NCBI GenBank assembly: GCA_025041195.1
Contig: JAKCFM010000001.1
Span: 2,542,001-2,606,000, forward strand
From: Halobacteriales archaeon YIM A00013
GTDB lineage: Archaea; Halobacteriota; Halobacteria; Halobacteriales; Haloarculaceae
Direction: 5' to 3'
DNA: 64,000 nucleotides
Shown: positions 33,448 to 42,284 of the stretch, piece after piece
Numbering within the stretch: the first letter of the stretch is position 1
Layout of the letters: each line of letters starts with the position of its first letter
Program-made: the position numbers and the translations under genes
The notes under the pieces: generated by a model
What the model saw: the letters and a program-made list of their open reading frames with translations, nothing else
Database searches by the model: none
Told to the model about the DNA's origin: nothing

Positions 33448-34608
33448 ATGAACCGGCGCGTGCTCGGAGCGACTGCACAGTCTGTACTCGTCGTCGTTCT
33501 CGTTGCGGTCGTGATCGGCCAGCTCATCGGCCAACCGGTGTTGTTGGCGTACGTCACAAGCGACAGCATGGAGGATACAATCTCGACCGGAGATGGGTTC
33601 ATCGTCCTCCCCGCTGTCGCAACCGGTGCGCCAGAAGAAGGCGATATCATCGTGTTCAACGCGAAGACGCTGAACGACAACGCTGGTGGCATCACAACAC
33701 ACCGAGTGGAAGAAACCACCAACGAGGGACTGATTACACGAGGGGATAACAACCCGTTCACCGATCAGGATGCCGGTGAACCACCAGTCAAAAACCGGCA
33801 GGTAATCGGCGAAGCCGTCACGATTGGCAGTCAGCCGATCGTCATCCCGCACCTCGGGAGCGCACTGGGTGCAATTCGGGATGGAATCTCGAACATACAG
33901 CGTCAAATCGCAATTGCACTCGGTACGCGATCACTACTTGGAACACAGGGGTTGGCGTATATCCTGCTTGGATTTGGCGTCCTCTTGTACGCCGGCAGCG
34001 CGTTTTTCGAAAGCGGTGGCAATCGATCCAGACGCCGCCGTCGAAAACGAAGCCGAAAACGACGAATCACGAACACGCAGATGGCGGTCATCCTTGGGAT
34101 CGTCCTCGTTGGCTCACTGACGGCGACGATGACGATCGCCGGCGGCGTACAAGAGTTCAGCGTGGTGAGTGCACAGTACAACTCACCAGGACCAACCGTG
34201 ATCGCCAGCGGAGAAACGGAGACAATGAACTATACCGTTCCAAACGGGGGTGTCCTTCCGATGCAGGTGTATCTCGATCCCGCGGGTGAGGGCGTTCGCA
34301 CACCCGATGAGAGCGTACTCGTCGGCCCCGGTGAAACCAAGACGATGGATGTGGATTTCTCGGTCCCCGATGAGACGGGCTACTATCCTCGATACGTCGC
34401 CGAACACCGGTATCTGACCATTATACCCCCATCAGTAATCGATCTGCTCTACCGGATTCATCCTTGGCTGCCAGTGATCGTTATTGATAGCCTGGTGTTC
34501 GTCGTCTTCCTGGCGGTCACGACCAAACTTCTCGGCCGGGGCTACATTCGGTCTCGTCCGAGTCGAAGTAAACTCCTCCGTCGAATCAAACGCCTGTTGA
34601 AATACTAA
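33448..34608 (+). CDS. Sec11/SipW-type signal peptidase I
   Basis: A 386-residue membrane protease. After an N-terminal helix (about 10-36) come the catalytic Ser40 in TSDSMEDTISTGD, His85 in TTHRVEE (His in place of the bacterial Lys), and RGDNN with Asp106/Asp108, the archaeal/ER-type set also used by SipW. A second helix (about 157-176) is followed by an RRRRRKRSRKRR stretch, a third helix, an extracellular beta domain (PGPTVIASGETETMNYTVP) and a last helix. It is over twice the core length. It removes signal peptides, presumably those of the secreted proteins here. Confidence 0.87.
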   Translation: MNRRVLGATAQSVLVVVLVAVVIGQLIGQPVLLAYVTSDSMEDTISTGDGFIVLPAVATGAPEEGDIIVFNAKTLNDNAGGITTHRVEETTNEGLITRGDNNPFTDQDAGEPPVKNRQVIGEAVTIGSQPIVIPHLGSALGAIRDGISNIQRQIAIALGTRSLLGTQGLAYILLGFGVLLYAGSAFFESGGNRSRRRRRKRSRKRRITNTQMAVILGIVLVGSLTATMTIAGGVQEFSVVSAQYNSPGPTVIASGETETMNYTVPNGGVLPMQVYLDPAGEGVRTPDESVLVGPGETKTMDVDFSVPDETGYYPRYVAEHRYLTIIPPSVIDLLYRIHPWLPVIVIDSLVFVVFLAVTTKLLGRGYIRSRPSRSKLLRRIKRLLKY

Positions 34609-34631
34609 CCGGAGTGCTGCAGTCGACAACC

Positions 34632-35777
34632 ATGACCACGAACCAACTCACACGGCTCAAGGTACTGATAGATGACTACTTTTTCGTGTTTGCAGCGGTG
34701 CTCGCGATCCTTGTCGCTGCGGGCGGCTGGACGACGTATTCGACCGTTGTCGACCCTGGAACGCACGTCGAAGAACGGACTGGGGCATCGTGGTCCGTCG
34801 ATGGTGGATTCGACCACCAGGGTCGCGTCGTTGAGAACTCGCTCATCTTCCAAAAGAACGAAACACGGGAGAACAGAATGTTTTACATCACCAATTCGAC
34901 ACCACGTCTTAACACGACGTACTGGTTCACTCTCGGTGGTGAGAACGGATCAGCAAACGTTCACACTCGGGTTTCGCTCGTCGATTTTGCACACTATGAG
35001 CAGGAAGCAGAGGATTCTGAGGAGGTTATTCAGCGACGAATCTGGGAAGAGCGACGGCTATTGCATGTGAAAAACGACACGCTTGAGCCAGGTGAGCGCC
35101 AAAACGTCTCGTTCAAAATCGATGCTGATGCGCTGCGAACGCGAACGAAACGACTCCAGGAGCGCCACAAGTCGTTGTATCAGATCTCACAGATCAGAAC
35201 CCAGGTGTTCGTGACGACGACAGTAAACGGAACCGTCGATTCGCATCCTGTCAACCGACAGTTTAACTACACGCTGCCGATCAACAGCACGATGGATTAT
35301 TTCGTGGTGTCACCGACCCGGAGTCCGGTTGAGCAAATGACCGTAACCCAACAAACAACGGTGCCAAATCAACCCGGGACGGTTCCGCAGGTGGGATCGA
35401 TCGCGTTGTTAGTTCTTTCACTGGTGTCGCTTGGAGGACTGTACTATGGCAAACGGGATGATCGCTTTGTGGTCGAAGAGTCGGTCCGTATGGAGCTCCA
35501 GAACAACAAAATCCAGTCGGAGTTCGAGGATTGGATTACGGTCGGGACAGTCCCGCAGGATGACCCACCGACCACTATCGAGGTTGACTCGCTTGAGGGG
35601 CTTGTGGACGTGGCGTTCGACACGAACCGACGGGTGATCGAGGACGAATCCACGGGGGTGTATTTCGTCCAGGATGCCGATGTCTGGTATCGCTACACTC
35701 CACACTGGCTTGACGACGACGCGGCGGACGACGAGACGGGGGCCAGTGCTCCGTCCGGCGCAGACGACGAACAGTAA
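34632..35777 (+). CDS. DUF5305-type membrane protein
   Basis: A 381-residue protein with one helix near the N-terminus (about 17-37), a large extracellular domain with many N-x-S/T sequons, a second helix (about 255-275), and a cytoplasmic C-terminal domain of about 100 residues ending in an acidic tail. VEERTGASWSVDG and FQKNETRENRMFYI resemble DUF5305 proteins. Its place 23 nt after the signal peptidase suggests a role in surface assembly or processing of the same substrates. The ATG at 34632 is preferred over a GTG 18 nt earlier. Confidence 0.77.
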   Translation: MTTNQLTRLKVLIDDYFFVFAAVLAILVAAGGWTTYSTVVDPGTHVEERTGASWSVDGGFDHQGRVVENSLIFQKNETRENRMFYITNSTPRLNTTYWFTLGGENGSANVHTRVSLVDFAHYEQEAEDSEEVIQRRIWEERRLLHVKNDTLEPGERQNVSFKIDADALRTRTKRLQERHKSLYQISQIRTQVFVTTTVNGTVDSHPVNRQFNYTLPINSTMDYFVVSPTRSPVEQMTVTQQTTVPNQPGTVPQVGSIALLVLSLVSLGGLYYGKRDDRFVVEESVRMELQNNKIQSEFEDWITVGTVPQDDPPTTIEVDSLEGLVDVAFDTNRRVIEDESTGVYFVQDADVWYRYTPHWLDDDAADDETGASAPSGADDEQ

Positions 35778-35936
35778 CCCACTGACCATTCAACCCGCGT
35801 TGGGCTGTCTGATCGCATGCGGACGGCTCCGGTGGGGTGAACTGTGAGCTCCGTATTTAGTCTCTCGTCCCCCGTGCTCCGTGCAGAAGTGGTTTTCCCT
35901 GTAACAGTTAAATCGCAGTGGGGCATAGCCTCGACT

Positions 35937-37919
35937 GTGAGTTCGCGCGCGAGTGCACTCGAATCGGTGGTGTTCGGTGTAGACATCCAGAGCGGTGATG
36001 TCCGTGGCGACGCGCCGTCGTTCGCCGTGGTTGCGTTCGACGGCACGAACACGGACCGCGATGTCATTTCATTACGCAAGCTCCGACGACTGCTCCAGCG
36101 CGAAGCGCCGGACGTGCTCGCTGTCGACAACGTCTACGAGCTGGCGGCTGATAAGGACGCCCTCATTCATTTTCTCCGTGAGCTGCCTGCGGAGACGAAA
36201 CTCGTGCAGGTAACTGGAGACCACGACCCGGAGCCCCTCTCACGGGTTGCTGCCCGCCACGGCGTCGAATACGGCAAAAAGCCAATGCAAGAGGCAGAGG
36301 CCACGGCACGACTGGCGGCCGCAAACGTCGGGCAGGTTGTTCGGGCATTTGGTGATTCGACCACCGTGAAAGTTGCCAGGGGACGCGCAACCGGCAGCGG
36401 TGGCTGGAGTGAAGACCGGTACACACGCCGCATCCACGGCGCGGTCAAAACGACGGCGCGTGAGGTCGAACAAAAGCTGTCGGACGCAGGCCTCTCGTTT
36501 ACTGTTGATCGCACCGAGAAATACGGTGGTCTCTCACGGGCCCTGTTCACGGTTTCTGCACGGCCCGAAGAGCTGCCGGTAGGGGCGATGCGATCGGGCG
36601 ACGTTCGCATCGAAATCGAACGCGAACGCTACGATGGAATCGAGTTCGAACCGCTCGCAAAACGTCGCGATCGAGTCATCGTCGGTGTCGATCCGGGGAC
36701 GACAACGGGTGTGGCGATCGTTGGCCTGGGCGGCACCGTCCTCGACGTCCACTCGACACGAACCGCGGACACAGCGGCGATCATCGAGTGGATCATCGAG
36801 CGCGGCCGCCCGATTCTTATTGCCGGCGATGTGACACCAATGCCTGAAACGGTCGAAAAGTTCCGACGAAGCTTCGATGCGGCCGGCTGGAGCCCAGAGC
36901 GAGATCTCCCGATCGACCGGAAACAACACCATACTCGCGATAGTGGCTACGAGGATGACCATCAGCGAGATGCGATGGCGGCTGCGCTGTTCGCGTTTGA
37001 TGCTCACGAGGACCAGCTTGAGCGGATCAGTGCAAAGATCCCAGCCCAGCTCGACCGTGGTGCTGTTGCCGAACGCGTGCTTGCCGGGGATGACTCGATC
37101 GAATCCGCCGTCGCAGGGCTCACCGACGATGGCCACCCAGACGATGACGATCAGCAACCGGAGCCCACTGAGCGAACGCCAGAAGAAAAAGAAATTTCCC
37201 GGCTTACAGATCGAATCGATCGGCTTGAATCCCACATTGAGACGCTCGAAGCGACGATCGACGACCGCGAGGAGACGATCGACGCGCTAGAGCACGAACT
37301 CAGTGCTGTCCGGCGGGACGAACGACTCACCATCAAGCGAATGGAGACCGTCGCCCGAAAGGAACGTCGGATTGCGGAGTACGAAGGGCGGATTGATTCA
37401 CAACGCGAGGAGATTGATTCGCTGACTGCAAAACTCGAACGGCTCAAGGATCTCTGGAAGATCGATCACTCGAACTTCGAAACTGTATCGAAAAATCGAC
37501 AGGGGCTCGTCCCGGTCAAACCAATCGATCAGTTCACGCTGGAGGCGATCGAGCGGGCCGATACCGCCTACGGGCTGATCGACGGCGACGTGCTGTTGCT
37601 GCGTGATGCCAGTGGGGCCGGCAAACGGACGGCCAAACGGCTGGCTGAGACCGACCCCCGAATTGTTCTCAAGCGCGGTGGCTTGAGTGACGTTGCGGAC
37701 ACGATTCTCTTTGAGCACGGCGTTCCCGTTGGAAATGCCGAGCAGGTCCAAATCAAGGAGATTGATGACCTGGCGGTTGCGCGCGAACACGACGTTGCGG
37801 CGGCGGTTGACGCCTGGAACGAACGGGCAAACCAGCGACGCCGCGAGAATACAGCGGCGATGGTTGATCAGCTCATCAGCGAACACCGGGCGAACGAGGG
37901 TGAGCCAACAAACGGCTGA
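35937..37919 (+). CDS. DUF460 protein with RNase H-like domain and coiled coil
   Basis: About 660 residues. The N-terminal DUF460 part begins VVFGVDIQSGDVRGDAPSFA; a second RNase H-like segment, VIVGVDPGTTTGVAIVGLGG (about 248-267), carries an Asp-Pro-Gly motif as in Holliday-resolvase folds. RDSGYEDDHQRDAMAAALFAF could supply later acidic residues. A long coiled coil spans about 420-520, then a C-terminal domain. The family is archaeal and probably nuclease-like, but no activity is established to my knowledge. I prefer the GTG at 35937; the open frame begins at 35844. Confidence 0.8.
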   Translation: MSSRASALESVVFGVDIQSGDVRGDAPSFAVVAFDGTNTDRDVISLRKLRRLLQREAPDVLAVDNVYELAADKDALIHFLRELPAETKLVQVTGDHDPEPLSRVAARHGVEYGKKPMQEAEATARLAAANVGQVVRAFGDSTTVKVARGRATGSGGWSEDRYTRRIHGAVKTTAREVEQKLSDAGLSFTVDRTEKYGGLSRALFTVSARPEELPVGAMRSGDVRIEIERERYDGIEFEPLAKRRDRVIVGVDPGTTTGVAIVGLGGTVLDVHSTRTADTAAIIEWIIERGRPILIAGDVTPMPETVEKFRRSFDAAGWSPERDLPIDRKQHHTRDSGYEDDHQRDAMAAALFAFDAHEDQLERISAKIPAQLDRGAVAERVLAGDDSIESAVAGLTDDGHPDDDDQQPEPTERTPEEKEISRLTDRIDRLESHIETLEATIDDREETIDALEHELSAVRRDERLTIKRMETVARKERRIAEYEGRIDSQREEIDSLTAKLERLKDLWKIDHSNFETVSKNRQGLVPVKPIDQFTLEAIERADTAYGLIDGDVLLLRDASGAGKRTAKRLAETDPRIVLKRGGLSDVADTILFEHGVPVGNAEQVQIKEIDDLAVAREHDVAAAVDAWNERANQRRRENTAAMVDQLISEHRANEGEPTNG

Positions 37920-38108
37920 TCACAGCATTCCGCCCATTCCAACTGCTTCGAGTCCGTAGCCGATCAGTCCGCGGAGCAAAAGCGCCGTTCCGAGGAGTAT
38001 CAATAACAATCCAGCGGCGACGATCGGACTCTCGATCGCAACGACTGCGAGCCCGATGAGTGCGAGGATGATACCAGCGATGCCGTAGCGTCCAAGTTGT
38101 TTGAACAT
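37920..38108 (-). CDS. Small two-helix membrane protein (DUF7470-like)
   Basis: A 62-residue protein starting MFKQLGRYGIAGI. Two hydrophobic segments with Gly/Ala/Leu-rich content (about 8-27 and 30-48) make up nearly all of it. It resembles small haloarchaeal membrane proteins of the DUF7470 sort, of unknown function. Its stop directly abuts the stop of the DUF460 gene. Confidence 0.62.
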   Translation of the reverse strand: MFKQLGRYGIAGIILALIGLAVVAIESPIVAAGLLLILLGTALLLRGLIGYGLEAVGMGGML

Positions 38109-38159
38109 GCTCGCTGTAGCCCGCCGCACATTGAAAAGGACTCCTGTACGAACTGGGCG

Positions 38160-39227
38160 TTAGAACTCGTTGCAGACCGGAATCCCAACCGTGTCGAACT
38201 CGTCCATCGCTGCCACCTTTTCGGGCACGTCTGAGAGCGAAATCGTCTCGCTGACGATTTTTCCCGGATCGATTTTGTCGGCTTCCATCATGCTGAATAT
38301 CTCATCATACTCGTGGGGGGGCATGCCGTATGAGCCGTAGAATTCGCGCTCATCCTGGACCATCATATCGATCGGCAACGGGATTTCGCCACCTTCATCA
38401 GCAGTCGTCATTCCGATCTGCAGGTGTTGGCCGCCTTTGTTCAACGAGTTCACCGAGTTGCGACACGTCTCTTCGATTCCGAGCGCATCGACGCTCACCG
38501 CGACGCCGCGTGAGCGATCAGTGTAGCCTTTGACAGCCTGTGGAACGTCTTTGACTTCGGCTGCGTTAATTGTGTTCTCCGCGCCCACTTCAGTCGCCAT
38601 CTCCAGACTGCGCTCGTCGAGATCGACCGCGATTACGCGCGCCCCGAGTGCGTCCGCCGTCATGATTGCCGAGAGCCCGACGCCGCCACAGCCATGGACG
38701 GCGACCGTGTCTCCCGGATCGATGTCGACGCGGTGGGAAATGCCGTGAAACGCGGTGGCGAACCGACAGCCCAGCCCCGCCACGTCGACCGGATCCAACG
38801 AGTCTGGGACTTTGATGGCGTTCTGGTCGGCCACCCGGACCGGAAACTCTTCAGCATACGCTCCTTGCTGGAAGGAGAGAAAGCCCATGGGAACCGACCG
38901 CTCACAGATGTTTGCCCGACCCTGTAGACAGTGCGGACAGGTCCCGTCGCTCATGTTGAACGGCGCGGTGATCCGATCGCCTTCGCTGATGTTCTCAACT
39001 TCGGGGCCGACTTCGACAACTTTCCCGCATGGCTCGTGGCCAAAAATCAACCCTGGCGTCATCATCAGCCCAAGCCAGTCCCAGTCGCCTTTCCAGGCGT
39101 GCCAATCGGACCGACAGACGCCACACGCCTCGGTTTCGACGACAACCCCGTCGTCGTCACAGTCCGGTCGATCGACCTCTTCGACCGTCATCGGTTCTTC
39201 CGGTCCCTGAAAGACTACTGCTCTCAT
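38160..39227 (-). CDS. Zinc-dependent medium-chain alcohol dehydrogenase
   Basis: A 355-residue MDR enzyme. Catalytic zinc ligands are in CGVCRSDWHAW and GHEPCGKVVEVG. The structural zinc loop is partly conserved: CPHCLQGRANICE has three Cys. The Rossmann motif is GCGGVGLSAI, and the residues after strand 2 (VDLDERSLEMA) point to NAD(H). The substrate is unknown; NAD-dependent alcohol or polyol oxidation is the general activity. A TATA box 29 nt upstream fixes the start at 39227. Confidence 0.9.
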   Translation of the reverse strand: MRAVVFQGPEEPMTVEEVDRPDCDDDGVVVETEACGVCRSDWHAWKGDWDWLGLMMTPGLIFGHEPCGKVVEVGPEVENISEGDRITAPFNMSDGTCPHCLQGRANICERSVPMGFLSFQQGAYAEEFPVRVADQNAIKVPDSLDPVDVAGLGCRFATAFHGISHRVDIDPGDTVAVHGCGGVGLSAIMTADALGARVIAVDLDERSLEMATEVGAENTINAAEVKDVPQAVKGYTDRSRGVAVSVDALGIEETCRNSVNSLNKGGQHLQIGMTTADEGGEIPLPIDMMVQDEREFYGSYGMPPHEYDEIFSMMEADKIDPGKIVSETISLSDVPEKVAAMDEFDTVGIPVCNEF

Positions 39228-39252
39228 GTGACTGTATGGTACAATTACAACT

Positions 39253-39260
39253 GTATAAAT
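39253..39260 (-). promoter_or_regulatory. Promoter of the alcohol dehydrogenase gene
   Basis: On the minus strand tttatac is centred about 29 nt before the ATG at 39227, the leaderless spacing. It supports choosing that ATG over an upstream in-frame codon at 39263, which would lie beyond the promoter. Confidence 0.55.
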
Positions 39261-39412
39261 CATTGGTGTAAGTTATCAATCACCGCTAACCTGCGGCCTC
39301 GCTTTTTTCAGTGTCCAACGAGCGATTGAATCGCCCGCCCTCGGTGTGAGCAATGGTGGTGGTCGCCATTCGATGGGAGAAACTTAACCGTGCGCCAGTC
39401 GAATGTCGGAAT

Positions 39413-39703
39413 ATGAGCGATAGTGGGAGTCGCAAGAGCCTGCGAATGCCCGACGACGACGAGGTGTTTGCTGTCGTAACGAACATGCTCGGGGCAAACC
39501 GGGTACGGGTACGCTGCATGGATGGCAAAGAACGAACTGCCCGCATTCCGGGCCGAATGCAAAAACGGATCTGGATCCGTGAAGACGATGTCGTTCTCGT
39601 CGAGCCGTGGGACTGGCAGGATGAGAAGGCGGACGTGGCATGGCGGTACAACAAGCAGGACGCAGATCAGCTTCGACGGGAGGGGCATATCCAGGAAATG
39701 TAG
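39413..39703 (+). CDS. Translation initiation factor aIF1A
   Basis: A 96-residue OB-fold protein. The conserved features are [21 protein letters not shown]-type start (read here in two parts), [14 protein letters not shown] with basic [19 protein letters not shown] after it, and a short C-terminal tail. It promotes ribosome dissociation and start-site selection with aIF1. It heads the aIF1A-Rio1-KH cluster common in archaea. A TATA-like aacttaacc about 30 nt upstream supports the ATG at 39413. Confidence 0.93.
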   Translation: MSDSGSRKSLRMPDDDEVFAVVTNMLGANRVRVRCMDGKERTARIPGRMQKRIWIREDDVVLVEPWDWQDEKADVAWRYNKQDADQLRREGHIQEM

Positions 39704-39808
39704 CATGGTCGCAACTACAATGCCCACTCTGTCACGTTTCGCCCACCGTTTTTCGTCCGTGGCCGGACTCCCGCCAGCTGGTGGGCGCCACGGTGATGTT
39801 GGTCGGAC

Positions 39809-40645
39809 ATGAGCGACGACTACGGGCTGATTGACTCGGATGCGAGCGACGTTCCAGGCGACGAATGGGAAGCGATCGATGTCAGCGACACGGAGGCAGA
39901 CCGGATCGCCAGGAGACAGGACCGCGAGTTTCTTTCGTTTCGCAAGCGGATCAAAGACGCCGATCAGTTCAAAGTTGAGGCGTCGGTGTTCGATGACGCC
40001 ACCTTTGCCGCTATTTATAAGCTCGTTCAGGACGGCTACATCGATGCGTTTGGTGGACCGATTTCTACTGGGAAGGAGGCGTCGGTCTACTCGGCGAAAG
40101 GGCCTGACGGAACGGTTGCCGTGAAGATCTATCGGATCAACGCCAGCGATTTCCGCCAGATGCGCCAGTATCTCGATGGTGATCCACGATTCGAGGGTAT
40201 CGGCAGCGACAAGAAGAAGGTGGTGCTCTCCTGGGTGAAAAAGGAGTTCTCGAATCTTGGCCGGGCTCGCGATGCGGGCGTGGCGGTGCCTGAGCCGATC
40301 ACCACTGAGCGCAATGTGCTGGTGATGGAGTATCTCGGCGACGAATCACGTGGCCGGCGACTGGCTGAAGTTGAGATTGAGAACCCCCAGACGGCGTTCG
40401 AGGTCGTTCGGGAGTATATGCAGCGATTGTATCGAGCTGGGATAGTTCACGGGGATTTCAGCGAGTACAACGTGGTCGTCCAGAACGGTGAGCTGTACGT
40501 CATCGATCTTGGCCAGGCCGTGACGGTCCATCATCCCAACAGCCGTGAGTTTTTAGAACGCGACTGTCATAACGTGGCACGATTTTTCAGAGAGCTCGGC
40601 GTGGATGTGACGACTGAATCGCTCCTCGACGACGTTACTACGTAG
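39809..40645 (+). CDS. Rio1-type serine protein kinase
   Basis: A 278-residue atypical kinase needed for late small-subunit ribosome maturation. Motifs: the P-loop STGKEASVY (about 86-94), VAVKIYR with the ATP-binding Lys, the hinge VLVMEYLG, catalytic loop HGDFSEYN (Asp is the base) and metal-binding IDLGQAV. The N-terminal acidic region is natural for haloarchaea. In many archaea a KH-domain gene follows directly; here a foreign pair intervenes. Confidence 0.94.
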   Translation: MSDDYGLIDSDASDVPGDEWEAIDVSDTEADRIARRQDREFLSFRKRIKDADQFKVEASVFDDATFAAIYKLVQDGYIDAFGGPISTGKEASVYSAKGPDGTVAVKIYRINASDFRQMRQYLDGDPRFEGIGSDKKKVVLSWVKKEFSNLGRARDAGVAVPEPITTERNVLVMEYLGDESRGRRLAEVEIENPQTAFEVVREYMQRLYRAGIVHGDFSEYNVVVQNGELYVIDLGQAVTVHHPNSREFLERDCHNVARFFRELGVDVTTESLLDDVTT

Positions 40646-40678
40646 GTATTGAGTGGCAAAAATTGATGAGGGATAATG

Positions 40679-40686
40679 ATATAACA
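40679..40686 (+). promoter_or_regulatory. TATA box for the protease gene
   Basis: AT-rich ataacata is centred about 27 nt before the ATG at 40710, so the inserted protease gene seems to carry its own promoter rather than relying on the aIF1A-Rio1 promoter. Confidence 0.45.
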
Positions 40687-40709
40687 TAACGGGAATAAAT
40701 ATCCACTAC

Positions 40710-41867
40710 ATGGAATTATCAAATGAGGGTCGTGAAATTGGTGAAACAAGTGTCTCACGTCGCACATTCCTTACATCGATCCCTGTAACGGTGGGATTTT
40801 CGGCAGCTAGTGTCCATGCAGCATCATCGGCAAACAACCAATCGGCAGAAATTGTCACATTACGAAAGGCAGATGGCTCGCCCGAAAAAATAGAAACGGT
40901 ACCACAAAAGTGGATCAATCACGAACAGAAAGCAAGAAGTGTGGCTAATTCGCTGAAATCCCGTTTTATGCGGAAAAAGAACGTGGAGAGTGTTGGCATT
41001 GGCCCATCCAACACCACTATAGGAGGAAAACCTGGGAGTATTGTCGAAGTAAATTATAAGGCTGGAAAATCAGATAAAACTGTTTCACCACGTATGAAAC
41101 AGGAAATACCCTCCGCTATTGATGGGATTCCCATCCGGATAGGAAAAATTAGGGATAAAAATAAGACAAACTGCGTACATACAGGCGATTATTCTACTGT
41201 ATGGGGTGGTGATTCTATTAAGAGCAGCAATGGAACTACAGGAACTGCCGGATATTTTGTCATAAAAAATGGCAATAGATGGCTTCTAACGGCTAATCAT
41301 GTCTTTGGAGGGTTTTGCAACGACCCTGACGGAATGTATGCGTATCAAGGAGGTAGATATATGGGAAAGGTATTAGGACATCATCGTGATCACGATTGGG
41401 TAGTGATTGAAGATCAATCTTCCAAAACATTCTCTCCAAATGCTAATATTTGGATGAATAATGGTGGTGTTCCTGTAAAATCCTGGGTGACGGAATCAGG
41501 ATTAGCACAATTCAAAAGCAATAATATTTCCGTCTATCAACAAGGTGCCTCCACGGGTCTTACAATAGGTACGATAAGAAATTATGGTACTGCACGTGAT
41601 TACGAATGTTCCGCATGGAACAACGGTGTTGAGATAACTACCAATATCGCACCTGGTGATTCCGGGGGACCAATGTTTATGACATATAATAATAGAAATA
41701 GTATTGGGTTGATAGGTCTTAATTCGATCTCTGTCGACAGGTGGCCGAATGACAATCTTGGACAAGACTGCGATGGAGAAAATATTGAACCCAATTCGTT
41801 CGGCCATCCTACATGGCGATTCGTTCAAAAAGACTTCGGCGGTCAATATACGATAGCTACTGGATAA
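40710..41867 (+). CDS. Tat-exported chymotrypsin-like serine protease
   Basis: A 385-residue S1-fold protease. The Tat signal is VSRRTFLTSIPVTVGFSAA (about 15-34) with cleavage near VHAASSA. A pro-region of about 110 residues precedes the catalytic domain. The triad is visible: His in LLTANHVFGG, Asp in HRDHDWVVIED, and Ser in APGDSGGPMF; a Gly-rich strand after it (LIGLNSIS) forms the pocket. Its coding DNA is markedly AT-rich and Lys/Asn/Ile-rich compared with neighbours, indicating transfer. It is likely secreted folded through the Tat pathway. The substrate is unknown. Confidence 0.88.
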   Translation: MELSNEGREIGETSVSRRTFLTSIPVTVGFSAASVHAASSANNQSAEIVTLRKADGSPEKIETVPQKWINHEQKARSVANSLKSRFMRKKNVESVGIGPSNTTIGGKPGSIVEVNYKAGKSDKTVSPRMKQEIPSAIDGIPIRIGKIRDKNKTNCVHTGDYSTVWGGDSIKSSNGTTGTAGYFVIKNGNRWLLTANHVFGGFCNDPDGMYAYQGGRYMGKVLGHHRDHDWVVIEDQSSKTFSPNANIWMNNGGVPVKSWVTESGLAQFKSNNISVYQQGASTGLTIGTIRNYGTARDYECSAWNNGVEITTNIAPGDSGGPMFMTYNNRNSIGLIGLNSISVDRWPNDNLGQDCDGENIEPNSFGHPTWRFVQKDFGGQYTIATG

Positions 41868-41893
41868 CGCCCCCATACATTGCCAAATAAACT

Positions 41894-42211
41894 ATGAATT
41901 TGTTAAAAAAATCACGAGATTTCATTATCGTCGGATCTATATTACTTTTTGAACTGTCTATCATCTATTACAGTTTCCAATCCACAGGAGCTGGATCGCT
42001 CGTAGAATGCCCTCCAGAACACACCCACTGGAATTTATTAGAGTTTCGTCTGCCAATAATAAAATATATCGGCGTTAATTGGAAGCGAGCTCAAATCATT
42101 TTTTCTAATACCTGCAATTTCTACACGGTGTCTTTCTTCGCTATCGTATTAGCAATCGTGATGCTGTCCGTTACGATATATGCATATTACAACCAACGGG
42201 ATGGGAGCTAG
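41894..42211 (+). CDS. Small membrane protein paired with the protease
   Basis: A 105-residue AT-rich ORF 26 nt after the protease. Two hydrophobic helices (about 10-29 and 76-97) enclose an external loop of about 45 residues with two cysteines (VECPPEHTHW and FSNTCNF) that could form a disulfide. It shares base composition with the protease and probably arrived with it, perhaps as a membrane partner or self-protection factor; that is inference. I do not recognise the family. Confidence 0.68.
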   Translation: MNLLKKSRDFIIVGSILLFELSIIYYSFQSTGAGSLVECPPEHTHWNLLEFRLPIIKYIGVNWKRAQIIFSNTCNFYTVSFFAIVLAIVMLSVTIYAYYNQRDGS

Positions 42212-42284
42212 CAGGAATAGGTATCGAATAGATAGATTGCCATTCCACCGAATGGTTAATGCGTGATCCGCCATTACACCAATT

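Noticed and set aside
32680-33906. A 408-codon minus-strand frame across the HTH, secreted-protein and signal-peptidase genes
   Set aside because: It spans several genes with strong domain evidence on the plus strand; its own product shows no domain and the ATGA-coupled plus genes explain the region.
36534-37235. A 233-codon minus-strand frame within the DUF460 gene
   Set aside because: The plus strand has a continuous 660-codon frame with an RNase H-like motif and coiled coil; the reverse frame has no domain.
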